Assembly (NCBI GenBank): GCA_017427885.1
Contig: JAFRRW010000001.1
Coordinates: 1-64,000, forward strand
Direction: 5' to 3'
DNA: 64,000 nucleotides
Origin: Bacteroidales bacterium
GTDB taxonomy: Bacteria > Bacteroidota > Bacteroidia > Bacteroidales > UBA932
Below, piece after piece: positions 27,210 to 35,814 of the stretch (position 1 is its first letter; every line of letters begins with the position of its first letter). The translations under genes and the position numbers were made by a program. The notes under the pieces are model-generated. The model made no database searches. It saw nothing but the letters and a program-made list of their open reading frames with translations, and was not told the DNA's origin.

Positions 27210-28670
27210 TCATTCCTCTATCGTAATATCTCCCAGCAGATATCTCTTATGGCCGTCAGACTGGTCATAAGGGAGTTCCAGAGTCGGCGTGCCGTCTTCT
27301 TCCCCGACAGAGAAATACAGTTTGTATTTCCCTGGTTCGCAGGCACGGACGAATGAGCGGAACTGATCTTTCATCACGGGAGACACATTACATTCGACGG
27401 AACGCCATTCGACAAGGGCCTTCTCCGGTCTTCCGACACTCAACGACTTGACATCGAAATCATTGTCGACCATCACCGAAACTATTCCCCCGCGTTTGTT
27501 CTTTATGGTGAAGCAGGCGCGGCCTCCTGGATAACAGGGAGCAACTCCGGCATTCTGCAGGCCGATGATGATATTGAACGGCTCCCCTTTCTTAACCGTC
27601 TTCGGCCATTCCGCCTCAACGAGCCTGATACGGTAACCCAGACGCAGGTTGATGCTGTCAACCATTGAACGGTTCTGGCTCAGAATCTCCCTCGGCCATC
27701 CGTGGATGGACATATAGGAGGCGTGATAATCCTCGACCGACTGGAGGACCTTTTCCCTACTCCAAGAACCCGTATTGACGATATCCTGATAGTGTCCGTG
27801 CTCAAGCACGACCGGCAAGGTTGGCCAATAAAGCACCGACATACCATCGTGATACCAGGGAGGATTCTTACCGCACACTATACTGTCATCGCGCAGTGAG
27901 ACGCCTTTAGACAAGGCATAGTCCGAAACGGGAAAATGAATTCCCGGAGCCCTATGGCCGACGAAGTCGTCACTCATGACCAGCAAAGTTTTCTTGAAGT
28001 GCTTGCAATACAGGTCGATGATTCTTTTTCTGGTCTCGTCGCCCCATTTATGGCCGTGTATCCTGTCGGTAAAAAGCGTATGCCCCTCTCCCCACAGTCC
28101 GAAATGGCCGATATCCACGAACGCGACGTTCGGATTGCCGTCATACCGCTCCGCCATCGCACCGAGGAAAGCGTCCAGTTTCTGCAGGAAGATCTCATCG
28201 TCATAGTCAGGTTCTCTGTACGGGCTGATCTTTCTGTCCATATAACCGACGGTATCGAGAACGAAGCCCTTGGCCCCCGCATCGAAAACCCAGTCGGGCG
28301 TGGCCGACGACATCCACTGCTCCGTCGCCGTGATGCGGAAAGCGACCTTCTTCCCAACCTCTATCCATCTTTGCGCCGGGGTATCTAGCCACTCCCAGTT
28401 GAACTTCCCCTCTTCAGGCTCGATGAAAGCCCAGGGAAGACGCAGATAGACGGTGGAAAGACCCGGGAAATCATCAACCAAGTCTTCCGGTGCCAGCCTG
28501 GATCCATAATTGTACGGCTCATTGGAATAAAAATACAGAACCCATCCCATATCGGGATTGACGAGCGCCTTGCCATTGTCCTGAAGACGCACCTTCGCGG
28601 TCTGCGCGTCCATCGGCACGGCATACGCCATCGCAAAGAGGACACATATCAAACAAAGAAATTTTTTCAT
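27210..28670 (-). CDS. Secreted DUF4832/DUF4874-type TIM-barrel protein
   Basis: This is probably a glycoside hydrolase-like protein of uncertain activity. From MKKFLCLICVLFAMAYA (Sec signal) it has 486 residues; an earlier ATG would put 9 residues before the signal and is less likely. The N-terminal part has the family pattern NPDMGWVLYFYSNE, DFPGLSTVYLRLPWAFIEP and KFNWEWLDTPAQRW, which resembles clan A (GH42-like) barrels. FVDIGHFGLWGEGH contains a conserved-looking Glu that could be catalytic. The C-terminal part (about 370-486) is a beta domain. It lies 16 bases after a GH78 gene and probably shares its transcript, suggesting action on the same rhamnose-containing glycan. Confidence 0.75.
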   Translation of the reverse strand: MKKFLCLICVLFAMAYAVPMDAQTAKVRLQDNGKALVNPDMGWVLYFYSNEPYNYGSRLAPEDLVDDFPGLSTVYLRLPWAFIEPEEGKFNWEWLDTPAQRWIEVGKKVAFRITATEQWMSSATPDWVFDAGAKGFVLDTVGYMDRKISPYREPDYDDEIFLQKLDAFLGAMAERYDGNPNVAFVDIGHFGLWGEGHTLFTDRIHGHKWGDETRKRIIDLYCKHFKKTLLVMSDDFVGHRAPGIHFPVSDYALSKGVSLRDDSIVCGKNPPWYHDGMSVLYWPTLPVVLEHGHYQDIVNTGSWSREKVLQSVEDYHASYMSIHGWPREILSQNRSMVDSINLRLGYRIRLVEAEWPKTVKKGEPFNIIIGLQNAGVAPCYPGGRACFTIKNKRGGIVSVMVDNDFDVKSLSVGRPEKALVEWRSVECNVSPVMKDQFRSFVRACEPGKYKLYFSVGEEDGTPTLELPYDQSDGHKRYLLGDITIEE

Positions 28671-28686
28671 ATAGTTCTTATTATAA

Positions 28687-31476
28687 TCACTCCCCATAAT
28701 TTACTGACAGACTGTAACTTCCTGAAGGGAAACCGAATACGGTATATCCGGAATCCTCTCTGAGCAGTTTTCCGCCCAGCCCTTCCAGATCCTTGACCTC
28801 ATCCCCGTCCAGGGAAACCGAAGGTATGAAGACCTCCGCTGTGGAGTTTGCAGGTATCACAATATCCCACAGGAACTTGCCATCCTCCTTTTTCCAACTG
28901 CTGACAATTGTCCCACGCACGCTGTCATATGAAACCCTGGCATAATCCAGACCTTTGACAAGATAAGGCTTCAGCCGTACGCGTTCATAACCCACGCTGC
29001 CTTCGGCATTCCCGATTCCGCCTATGTAGCGGTACATCCAGATAATCAGGTCGCCGAGGAGCATCACGTGGTTCTGCGAGTTCATCAGCGCCCCGGCCGT
29101 GTCTCCGTTCCAAAGTTCCCATATCGTAGTCGCGCCGTTTCCGATCATATATCCCCAGCCGGGATAAGTCTTGTTCGAGGCAATGGTGTATGCCAGGTCG
29201 CCATGGCCGTTGTCCGTAAGGGCGCGCATCATCTGGCCGTTACCCACCACGCCGCAGCACACGTGGCTGTCGAAATCGTTCACCACCCTGTCAACGGTGC
29301 TTCTTACGACCGCATCCCGGTACTCGTCCGGAACCATTCCGAACCTCAGGGGAAGGAGGTTCGCCGTCACGGAATTGGTGCTGTAGTATCCCTTACCGTT
29401 CAGATATTTCCTGTTGTAGGAATCCTTCACCATCCTTGCTTCAACGTCAAAGGCCAGAGCATCTTCTTCCTTTCCGAGAACCCGGGCGAATTTCCTCATA
29501 AGGGTGGTCAGGTAATAATAGAACGGAGTGGTTATGGCCACGCAGGGAGTGGTTCGGGAAGGATCCTGGGAGAATGTGATATCCCTCGTCTCGGGCGGCA
29601 CGCACCAGTCCCCGATGCAGGGATTGGTCATCACTCCGTCCACAAGGAATTTCTCCTTCATATAGTCCATCCACCGTTTCATCGAGTCGTAATGGAGTTC
29701 TATGGGTTTGCTGTCCCCATACTGGGTATAGAGCATGTCGGCTACGGTCAGGTAGGCCCCGCACCAGGCATTGTCGTCCGTATAGAGATCGACATAGGCG
29801 GGAGCGATCTCGGAAATGGCGCCGCTCTCCTTCTGGGTATCCTCGATGTCGCCAAGCCATTTCGCATACAGGTCGTGGTTGCCGAACATATAGCTCTCTC
29901 CCAATACGCCCACCGTCCGGTCTCCGGTCCAACCCATCCGTTCATCCCTCTGCGGGCAGTCGGTCGGGATGCCCCGATAATTGCCCCTGATGCCCCAGAA
30001 AGCGTTTTTATGGATTTGGTTAAGCAATTCGTCCGAGCACTCGAAGGTGCCGGTGTTCTTCATCTCGTCATAAGAGACCTGGCCTTCGAAATCCTCCAGG
30101 GAAGGCTTGTCTTTCAGTCCCGTGACCTCCACGAACCGGAATCCCTGGAATATGAACTGCGGATGCCAGGTGAACGGCTCGTCGTCCTTGGCCACATACC
30201 AGGAAGCGGCCTTGGCGGTGTGGAAGTTGGCCGTATACAGCCTCCCGGCGGCATCGAGGGATTCCGCATAGCGGACGTGCACGGTGTCTCCAGCCCGGGC
30301 CCTACCCTTCAACTGCAGCCATCCCACCATATTCTGGCCTATGTCCAGGATAACGGTATCACCGGGGAACTCGAACAGTTCCACGGGTTTCACCACGTCC
30401 TGGATCCTTATGTCCGGATTGAGCTGGGGCCTGAGTTCTCCCTTGGGAGCGTCGACGAGCTCGGCACGCAGCCATCTCCCGTCATCAAATCCGTTGAGGT
30501 CCCAGCCAGGCATCTCAAGCCTGGCGTCATAGTATTCCCCGTCCCAGTCGTTGTTCGAACGGATAGGACCGTCGTTGGTAATCTTCCAGGAGGTGTCGCT
30601 CACCACCGTGTCCCGGCTGCCGTCGGAATACTCGATCTCCAGCTGAAGTATCAGTTTCGGAAGGTCATAATGCTTAAGTATCCTCGAGCGGACAGACACA
30701 TACCTTCCATTTCCCAGGATGACGCCGACGGTGTTGTGCTTCTTTATCAAAGAGGTAACGTCAAAGGTGTTGTACGGCACCGTCCTGTCATATTCCGCCG
30801 TCGTGGGCTTGAGGATGCAGTTTTCGTCGTCGACCTTGACGCCGTTGATGTAGGCCTCGTACAGGCCGAGTCCGCAGATATAAAGCCGCGCCTTCCTGAC
30901 CTTCCTTCCACCCGTGGAGAATTCCTTGCGGAGATAGCGGGCAGGCACGGTCGTATGCCTTTCCTCGATCCTTTCGTAAGAAATCCAGGGATATCTCTCA
31001 AGATAGTTGATCTCGTCGTTCTGGAAAGGGTGATGCCCTATCCAGGAAGCCGTCCAGTCGCTCCCGTCAAGCAGGGCGATCTCGAAAACTCCGGGCCTGG
31101 ACCAGGCCGTCTCTCCCCTGTTGGTCTTAACTTTCACCTTCCAGTATGCCCGGTCCCTGCTGCCGAGGGGTTTCCCATCATAGCGGATCAAGGTGCTCTG
31201 TCCGCTTTCCACCTCCCCCGAATCCCATAAATCTCCCTCATTCTTTTTCAAGGCCTTTTCCGAAGAGGCAACGATGATTCTGTAATATGTCTGGGATACA
31301 TCTTTCAGTTCGGAGGACAACTGCCAGCTGAACGAAGGGTTGGCGGAAGTGACCCCTATCGGATCGGACTTCAGGTCCACGGTAGGGTTCAGGATCCTCA
31401 CATCGACACCGTCGGAACAGGAGGCGAAAAACAGAACGGAAAGCAAGACGAGACGCCAGGTCCTCATTTTAAGCAT
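28687..31476 (-). CDS. Alpha-L-rhamnosidase lipoprotein (GH78)
   Basis: The 929-residue enzyme releases alpha-L-rhamnose. A lipoprotein signal ends FFASC (Cys20), so it is probably surface- or periplasm-anchored, unlike the soluble GH78 at 23399-26143. The N-terminal beta domains include the family motif RARLYICGLGLYEAYING. The barrel carries the canonical DCPQRDERMGWTGD motif (Asp506 onward) and GDWCVPP, and the C-terminal beta domain closes the protein. It leads a two-gene operon with the DUF4832-type gene 16 bases downstream. A -7 box (TACTTTTG, 31493-31500) lies 17 bases before the start. An alternative ATG three codons later is possible. Confidence 0.95.
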   Translation of the reverse strand: MLKMRTWRLVLLSVLFFASCSDGVDVRILNPTVDLKSDPIGVTSANPSFSWQLSSELKDVSQTYYRIIVASSEKALKKNEGDLWDSGEVESGQSTLIRYDGKPLGSRDRAYWKVKVKTNRGETAWSRPGVFEIALLDGSDWTASWIGHHPFQNDEINYLERYPWISYERIEERHTTVPARYLRKEFSTGGRKVRKARLYICGLGLYEAYINGVKVDDENCILKPTTAEYDRTVPYNTFDVTSLIKKHNTVGVILGNGRYVSVRSRILKHYDLPKLILQLEIEYSDGSRDTVVSDTSWKITNDGPIRSNNDWDGEYYDARLEMPGWDLNGFDDGRWLRAELVDAPKGELRPQLNPDIRIQDVVKPVELFEFPGDTVILDIGQNMVGWLQLKGRARAGDTVHVRYAESLDAAGRLYTANFHTAKAASWYVAKDDEPFTWHPQFIFQGFRFVEVTGLKDKPSLEDFEGQVSYDEMKNTGTFECSDELLNQIHKNAFWGIRGNYRGIPTDCPQRDERMGWTGDRTVGVLGESYMFGNHDLYAKWLGDIEDTQKESGAISEIAPAYVDLYTDDNAWCGAYLTVADMLYTQYGDSKPIELHYDSMKRWMDYMKEKFLVDGVMTNPCIGDWCVPPETRDITFSQDPSRTTPCVAITTPFYYYLTTLMRKFARVLGKEEDALAFDVEARMVKDSYNRKYLNGKGYYSTNSVTANLLPLRFGMVPDEYRDAVVRSTVDRVVNDFDSHVCCGVVGNGQMMRALTDNGHGDLAYTIASNKTYPGWGYMIGNGATTIWELWNGDTAGALMNSQNHVMLLGDLIIWMYRYIGGIGNAEGSVGYERVRLKPYLVKGLDYARVSYDSVRGTIVSSWKKEDGKFLWDIVIPANSTAEVFIPSVSLDGDEVKDLEGLGGKLLREDSGYTVFGFPSGSYSLSVNYGE

Positions 31477-31492
31477 TTTACAGGTCAGTTAG

Positions 31493-31500
31493 CAAAAGTA
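31493..31500 (-). promoter_or_regulatory. -7 box of the GH78-DUF4832 operon
   Basis: The minus strand reads TACTTTTG, a perfect TAnnTTTG match. A TTTG box lies upstream at a 17-base spacing, slightly short of the usual 19. The region is shared with the divergent promoter at 31552-31559. Confidence 0.45.
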
Positions 31501-31551
31501 CTGTCTATGTGGTTTTACAAAAATAGCGATTTCCCGGTTATTCCGAGGCTT

Positions 31552-31559
31552 TATTTTTG
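31552..31559 (+). promoter_or_regulatory. -7 box of the repeat-protein gene
   Basis: TATTTTTG matches TAnnTTTG, 29 bases before the ATG at 31589. No strong upstream box is seen. Confidence 0.4.
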
Positions 31560-31588
31560 CTATATTGTGTTTCTAAAAGCAGTGCCGT

Positions 31589-32005
31589 ATGAAAAAGATT
31601 GCCTTTACCATATTGCTCTCGGTCCTATCCGCCCTGCTTTTTACGGCGGCCGCTCAGAGCATTACCAATTCCTCCTATAAGACCATTGCCTACATAAAGT
31701 CCGACGGGACCATCCAGGACGCTTCATACCGGACTGTCGGACACATTTACGACGACGGAAAGGTGACTGACTCGTCCTACCGGACCATAGCCTATATCAA
31801 ATCCGACGGCACGGTCCAGGACAGGAGTTACAGGACACTGGGATACATCAAGTCGGACGGGACCGTCCAGGACAGGAGCTACCGCACGCTGGGATATGTA
31901 AAATCCGACGGGACCATCCAGGACAGGAGTTACCGGACGATAGGCCACGCCAAGGGAATCCCCACCAAATGGGCAGCCTTATACTTCTTCTTCATCGACG
32001 ACTGA
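31589..32005 (+). CDS. Small secreted 17-residue repeat protein (beta-flower-like)
   Basis: The 138-residue protein begins with a Sec signal (MKKIAFTILLSVLSALLFTAAAQ). It then has five tandem 17-residue units of the form SYRTIAYIKSDGTVQDR plus a partial sixth (residues 29 to about 121), and ends in a hydrophobic strand WAALYFFFIDD. The alternating pattern suggests a closed, symmetrical beta structure. Bacteroidota proteins with such repeats have been named beta-flower proteins; that assignment is from memory of the pattern. No enzyme motif is seen. It lies 3 bases before a GH78-like gene and is surely co-transcribed, so a carbohydrate-binding or surface role is a guess from context. Confidence 0.8.
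   Translation: MKKIAFTILLSVLSALLFTAAAQSITNSSYKTIAYIKSDGTIQDASYRTVGHIYDDGKVTDSSYRTIAYIKSDGTVQDRSYRTLGYIKSDGTVQDRSYRTLGYVKSDGTIQDRSYRTIGHAKGIPTKWAALYFFFIDD
31673..31951 (+). repeat. Tandem 51-bp coding repeats
   Basis: Five 51-bp units plus a partial sixth encode the 17-residue repeats. The third to fifth units are the most alike at both DNA and protein level, which suggests recent duplication of the central blades. Confidence 0.85.
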
Positions 32006-32008
32006 CAT

Positions 32009-33691
32009 ATGACAGGTTTATTCATCATTCTGCTATCCCTGTTGGCACCGACCGCCGGCGGGGACGCTTTCCTCGTCAAGGAACAGGAACGGCCCATCAG
32101 CGTCAAGGCCCTCGGAGACGGCACCGTACAGGCCGATTTCGGCCGGGTGGCCTTCGGCCAGATGGACATCCGTCTCACCTCGAAAACCGGTTCCGACACC
32201 GTCGTCCTCCACCTCGGAGAGAGAGCGGTCGACGGCCGTATATGGAGAACGCCCACCACGAGCGTCCGCTACCGCAAACAGACGGTAGCCCTGAAAAAAG
32301 GCACTCACATTTACTCATTCTACATCGAACCGGACACCCGGAACACCGGACCCGAAGCGATGAAGATGCCGGCGGACATAGGGGAGGTGCTCCCCTTCCG
32401 CTGGTGCGAAGTGGAAAGATACGGGGGAAAACTGGGGAGAAAAGACTTCGTACGCCATTCAGTCCACGTCCCCTTCGACGACAAGGCGGCTTATTTCCGC
32501 TGCAGCGACGACACTCTCAACCGGATCTGGGAACTGTGCAGATATTCGATGAAAGCCACCTCGTTCACAGGTTATTATGTCGACGGAGACAGGGAAAGGA
32601 TACCTTATGAGGCAGACGCCCTCATCAACCAGCTCGGCCACTATGGGGCCGACTGCAACTTCGACGTTGCCAGACGTACCCTCTGTCATCTCCTCGACCA
32701 TCCCACCTGGCCCACGGAGTGGATACTGCAGGCCTTGGACATCGCATGGAACGACTGGATGTATTCCGGGGATGATTCCCTCATACGTTCACGTTACGAC
32801 GACTTGATGGTCCGCACCCTCCTCTCCCTCAGGGAGTCCAACGGCCTCATCAGCACGACGACCGGGCTGCAGACGCCTGAGTTCCTCGCATCGATCCGGC
32901 GCAAGGAGCCGATAAGTGACATTGTGGACTGGCCGCACTCAGGAGATACGGGACTCAAGAAAGGAGAAGGAGGGGAAGATGACGGCTACGTCTATACTGA
33001 CTTCAACACGGTGGTAAACGCCTGGTTCTACCACGCCCTCCTCCGTATGGAAGACATCGCCTCCCATCTGGGGAAAACCGAAGACGCCTCCCTTCTGCAC
33101 GATGCCTCATCCAAGGTCAAGGAAGTGTTTGACAGCCAGTTATACGACAGCGAAAGGGGTGTTTATGTCGATGGAATCGGGACGGGCCACGCTTCGCTTC
33201 ACGCCAATATGTTCTCCCTCCTGTTCGGACTCGTTCCGGCCGACAGGCAGGCAGGTGTCGTGGCTTTCATCCGCTCGAGGGGTATGGCCTGCAGCGTCTA
33301 CGGGGCACAGTTCCTGCTCGACGCCCTGTACTCGGCGGGAGAGGAAGACTACGCCCTTGAACTCCTGACAGGAGACGGCCTGCGGAGCTGGTACAACATG
33401 CTGCGCGTCGGCACCACGATAACCCTGGAGGCCTGGGATGACAGTTTCAAGCCCAACCAGGACTGGAACCACGCCTGGGGGGCCGCTCCGGCCAACATCA
33501 TCCCGTTCCGCCTGATGGGCGTCCGGCCTCTGGAGCCCGGATTCACGAAGATTCTCGTACAACCCCGGACTTCGACCCTGAAATGGGCCAAGGCAAAGAT
33601 ACCTACGGTTAAGGGGCCCGTCCGCATCACCGTAAGGAACGGTAAAGTACGGATCCGGGCCCCCAAAGGAGTCGAGGTGGAAAAATCCTAG
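32009..33691 (+). CDS. GH78-like alpha-L-rhamnosidase, short form
   Basis: The 560-residue exported enzyme has an N-terminal signal (MTGLFIILLSLLAPTAGG), one short beta domain (about 30-150) and an (alpha/alpha)6 barrel. Key motifs are YYVDGDRERIPYEADA (about residues 189-204, corresponding to the acidic DCPxRxE motif of GH78), WILQALDIAWNDWMY and the late DWNHAWGAAPANIIPF. It lacks the extra N-terminal domains of the 900-residue GH78 proteins nearby, so substrate choice may differ. It is coupled to the repeat-protein gene (3-base gap). Its TAG stop lies within a CTAG shared with the stop of the convergent ompA-like gene. Confidence 0.85.
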   Translation: MTGLFIILLSLLAPTAGGDAFLVKEQERPISVKALGDGTVQADFGRVAFGQMDIRLTSKTGSDTVVLHLGERAVDGRIWRTPTTSVRYRKQTVALKKGTHIYSFYIEPDTRNTGPEAMKMPADIGEVLPFRWCEVERYGGKLGRKDFVRHSVHVPFDDKAAYFRCSDDTLNRIWELCRYSMKATSFTGYYVDGDRERIPYEADALINQLGHYGADCNFDVARRTLCHLLDHPTWPTEWILQALDIAWNDWMYSGDDSLIRSRYDDLMVRTLLSLRESNGLISTTTGLQTPEFLASIRRKEPISDIVDWPHSGDTGLKKGEGGEDDGYVYTDFNTVVNAWFYHALLRMEDIASHLGKTEDASLLHDASSKVKEVFDSQLYDSERGVYVDGIGTGHASLHANMFSLLFGLVPADRQAGVVAFIRSRGMACSVYGAQFLLDALYSAGEEDYALELLTGDGLRSWYNMLRVGTTITLEAWDDSFKPNQDWNHAWGAAPANIIPFRLMGVRPLEPGFTKILVQPRTSTLKWAKAKIPTVKGPVRITVRNGKVRIRAPKGVEVEKS

Positions 33692-34377
33692 TTGCCTGCC
33701 TCGGCCTCTGCGGCCTTGATCATATCCTCGTTAGCATAGACGAATACCTCCACGCGGCGGTTCTGAGCGCGGCCTTCGGCAGTCTCGTTGGAAGCGATGG
33801 GCTCATTGAAGGACTTGCCTTCGGTGATGATCCTCTTGGCATCGATCCCGCTGCTCTTGAGATAGTCGCCGACGGCATTGGCCCTCTGGCCGGAAAGACG
33901 TACGTTGACTTCCTCGGAGCCGGTGTTGTCGGTATGTCCGAACACTGCGATGTCGGTGTCGGGAAGGTCCTTCATCTCGGCGGCGAACTTAGTCAGTTCC
34001 TCTTTAGAAGCCTTTGACAGGTCATATTTGCCGGTCTTGAAAAGAAGTCCGCTGTCGAAGGTGACCTTGATGGCCTCGAGGCCGTTGTTGTCGGTAACGG
34101 TCTCGACCTTGGCGTTTTCAAGGGCGGCCTGCATTTCTTCGGCCTTCTTGTCCATCTTCTTGCCGATGATGACACCGGTACCTGCGCCTACCGCACTGCC
34201 GATGGCAGCACCGATGGCGGCACCCTTGCCGTCATGGCCGATGATGGCTCCCAGGGCTGCACCCAGGGCTGCACCGCCGCCGGCACCGATAGCGGCACCC
34301 TTGCCGGTATTGGACATTGATGAGCAACCGGAAAGGATAACGGCTGCGCACATCAGGGAAATAAAGATTTTCTTCAT
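33688..34377 (-). CDS. OmpA-family peptidoglycan-binding lipoprotein with glycine zipper
   Basis: The 229-residue protein has a lipoprotein signal ending LSGC (Cys18). A Gly/Ala-rich glycine-zipper segment (about 25-73, repeats of GAAIGAxxG) could insert in a membrane. The C-terminal OmpA domain (about 105-215) has FGHTDNTGSEEVN and AQNRRVEVFVY, including the residues that usually bind diaminopimelate. It probably links the outer membrane to the wall. It starts 18 bases after the glyA stop, so it may be co-transcribed with glyA. Its stop and that of the convergent GH78-like gene share the palindrome CTAG. Confidence 0.93.
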   Translation of the reverse strand: MKKIFISLMCAAVILSGCSSMSNTGKGAAIGAGGGAALGAALGAIIGHDGKGAAIGAAIGSAVGAGTGVIIGKKMDKKAEEMQAALENAKVETVTDNNGLEAIKVTFDSGLLFKTGKYDLSKASKEELTKFAAEMKDLPDTDIAVFGHTDNTGSEEVNVRLSGQRANAVGDYLKSSGIDAKRIITEGKSFNEPIASNETAEGRAQNRRVEVFVYANEDMIKAAEAEAGN

Positions 34378-34395
34378 ATCAAATTGGATTTAAGG

Positions 34396-35724
34396 TTAAT
34401 ATCTGTTCAGCGGACGCCCGCTTGTCATCATATGGACTTTCTTCCTCACGTCGGCGAGGACGGCCTCGTAGGCGGCTGCTCCCTCGTCGCTTGTGCCCTC
34501 GACCAGGGGTATGTTGGCTGCAACGGCGGTAAGGACAGTGTCTATCAGATCCACTATGTCTTTCATGTCCTTCTGGACGAACCCGCGTGAAGTGACGGCC
34601 GGCGTGCCCACCCTGATGCCCGAGGTCTTGAACGGGGAGCGGGTGTCGAACGGCACCATGTTCTTGTTAACCGTGATATCGGCTTTAACGAGTTCCTTCT
34701 CCGCCATCCTTCCGGTAACTTCGGGGAACCTCGTACGGAGATCGATCAGCATCAGATGGTTGTCCGTGCCTCCGGAAACTACCTTGTAGCCCTTGTCCAT
34801 GAATGCCTTGCACATCGCCTGGGCATTTGCTATCACCTGTGCCTGATAGTCCCTGAACTCGGGCTGAAGGGCCTCGTAGAAGGCCACGGCCTTGGCGGCG
34901 ATGACGTGCTCGAGCGGGCCGCCCTGGACTCCGGGGAATACGCTCGAATTGAGCAGGGCGCTCATCTTCTTGATTTCTCCCTTGGGAGTCTTGATCCCCC
35001 AGGGATTGTCGAAGTCCTTCCCCATCAGGATGACTCCGCCGCGGGGACCGCGGAGAGTCTTATGGGTGGTGGAAGTGACTATGTGGGCGTATTTTACGGG
35101 ATTCTTGAGAAGGCCGGCGGCGATGAGGCCGGCGGTGTGTGCCATGTCTATCCAGAGGATGGCCCCGACCTCGTCGGCTATCTTGCGCATCCTCTCATAG
35201 TCCCACTCGCGGGAATATGCGGAGGCGCCTCCGATGATGAGTTTGGGATGGACCTCGAGTGCCGTCTTTTCCATCGCGTCATAATCGATCACACCTGTTT
35301 CGGGATCCAGGCCGTAAGAATGGCACTCGTACAGGATGCCGGAAGCGTTGACCGGGGAGCCGTGGGTGAGATGCCCGCCCTGGCTGAGGTCCAGGCCCAT
35401 GAAGACGTCGCCGGGCTTCAGGCAGGCCATCGTGACGGCCATATTTGCCTGGGCCCCGGAATGGGGCTGGACATTGGCATACTCGGCGTCATAAAGCTTG
35501 CAGAGACGGTCGATGGCCAACTGCTCTATCTCGTCCACGACCTCACAACCTCCGTAATATCTCTTCCCGGGATAGCCTTCGGCGTATTTGTTAGTGCATA
35601 CGGACCCCATCGCCTCCATCACCTGGTTGCTGACGTAATTCTCCGATGCGATGAGTTCGAGGCCCGATGTCTGCCTGTCACGTTCCTTGTTGATAAGGTC
35701 GAATATCTGTAAATCCTGCTTCAT
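34396..35724 (-). CDS. glyA: Serine hydroxymethyltransferase
   Basis: This PLP enzyme converts serine and tetrahydrofolate to glycine and methylene-tetrahydrofolate in the cytoplasm, the main one-carbon source. From [11 protein letters not shown] it has 442 residues; a codon seven positions upstream is also in frame but lies far from any ribosome site. The substrate motif [16 protein letters not shown] is near the N-terminus, and the PLP lysine lies in [14 protein letters not shown] (Lys222). A -7 box TATATTTG lies about 40 bases upstream, divergent from the methyltransferase promoter. The ompA-like lipoprotein gene follows by 18 bases. Confidence 0.98.
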   Translation of the reverse strand: MKQDLQIFDLINKERDRQTSGLELIASENYVSNQVMEAMGSVCTNKYAEGYPGKRYYGGCEVVDEIEQLAIDRLCKLYDAEYANVQPHSGAQANMAVTMACLKPGDVFMGLDLSQGGHLTHGSPVNASGILYECHSYGLDPETGVIDYDAMEKTALEVHPKLIIGGASAYSREWDYERMRKIADEVGAILWIDMAHTAGLIAAGLLKNPVKYAHIVTSTTHKTLRGPRGGVILMGKDFDNPWGIKTPKGEIKKMSALLNSSVFPGVQGGPLEHVIAAKAVAFYEALQPEFRDYQAQVIANAQAMCKAFMDKGYKVVSGGTDNHLMLIDLRTRFPEVTGRMAEKELVKADITVNKNMVPFDTRSPFKTSGIRVGTPAVTSRGFVQKDMKDIVDLIDTVLTAVAANIPLVEGTSDEGAAAYEAVLADVRKKVHMMTSGRPLNRY

Positions 35725-35762
35725 TTGAATGTATGTTACGTCCACCTTCCGGATGAACCTAA

Positions 35763-35770
35763 CAAATATA
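35763..35770 (-). promoter_or_regulatory. -7 box of the glyA promoter
   Basis: The minus strand reads TATATTTG, a perfect TAnnTTTG match 38 bases before the glyA ATG. No clear upstream TTTG box is seen. Confidence 0.5.
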
Positions 35771-35791
35771 TAAATTTTTCCTTTTTTAGAC

Positions 35792-35799
35792 TACCTTTG
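35792..35799 (+). promoter_or_regulatory. -7 box of the small methyltransferase promoter
   Basis: TACCTTTG matches TAnnTTTG, 15 bases before the ATG at 35815. It excludes starts further upstream in the open frame and implies a leader of about 10 bases. Confidence 0.55.
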
Positions 35800-35814
35800 C
35801 GTAAAGTTTTCCCG

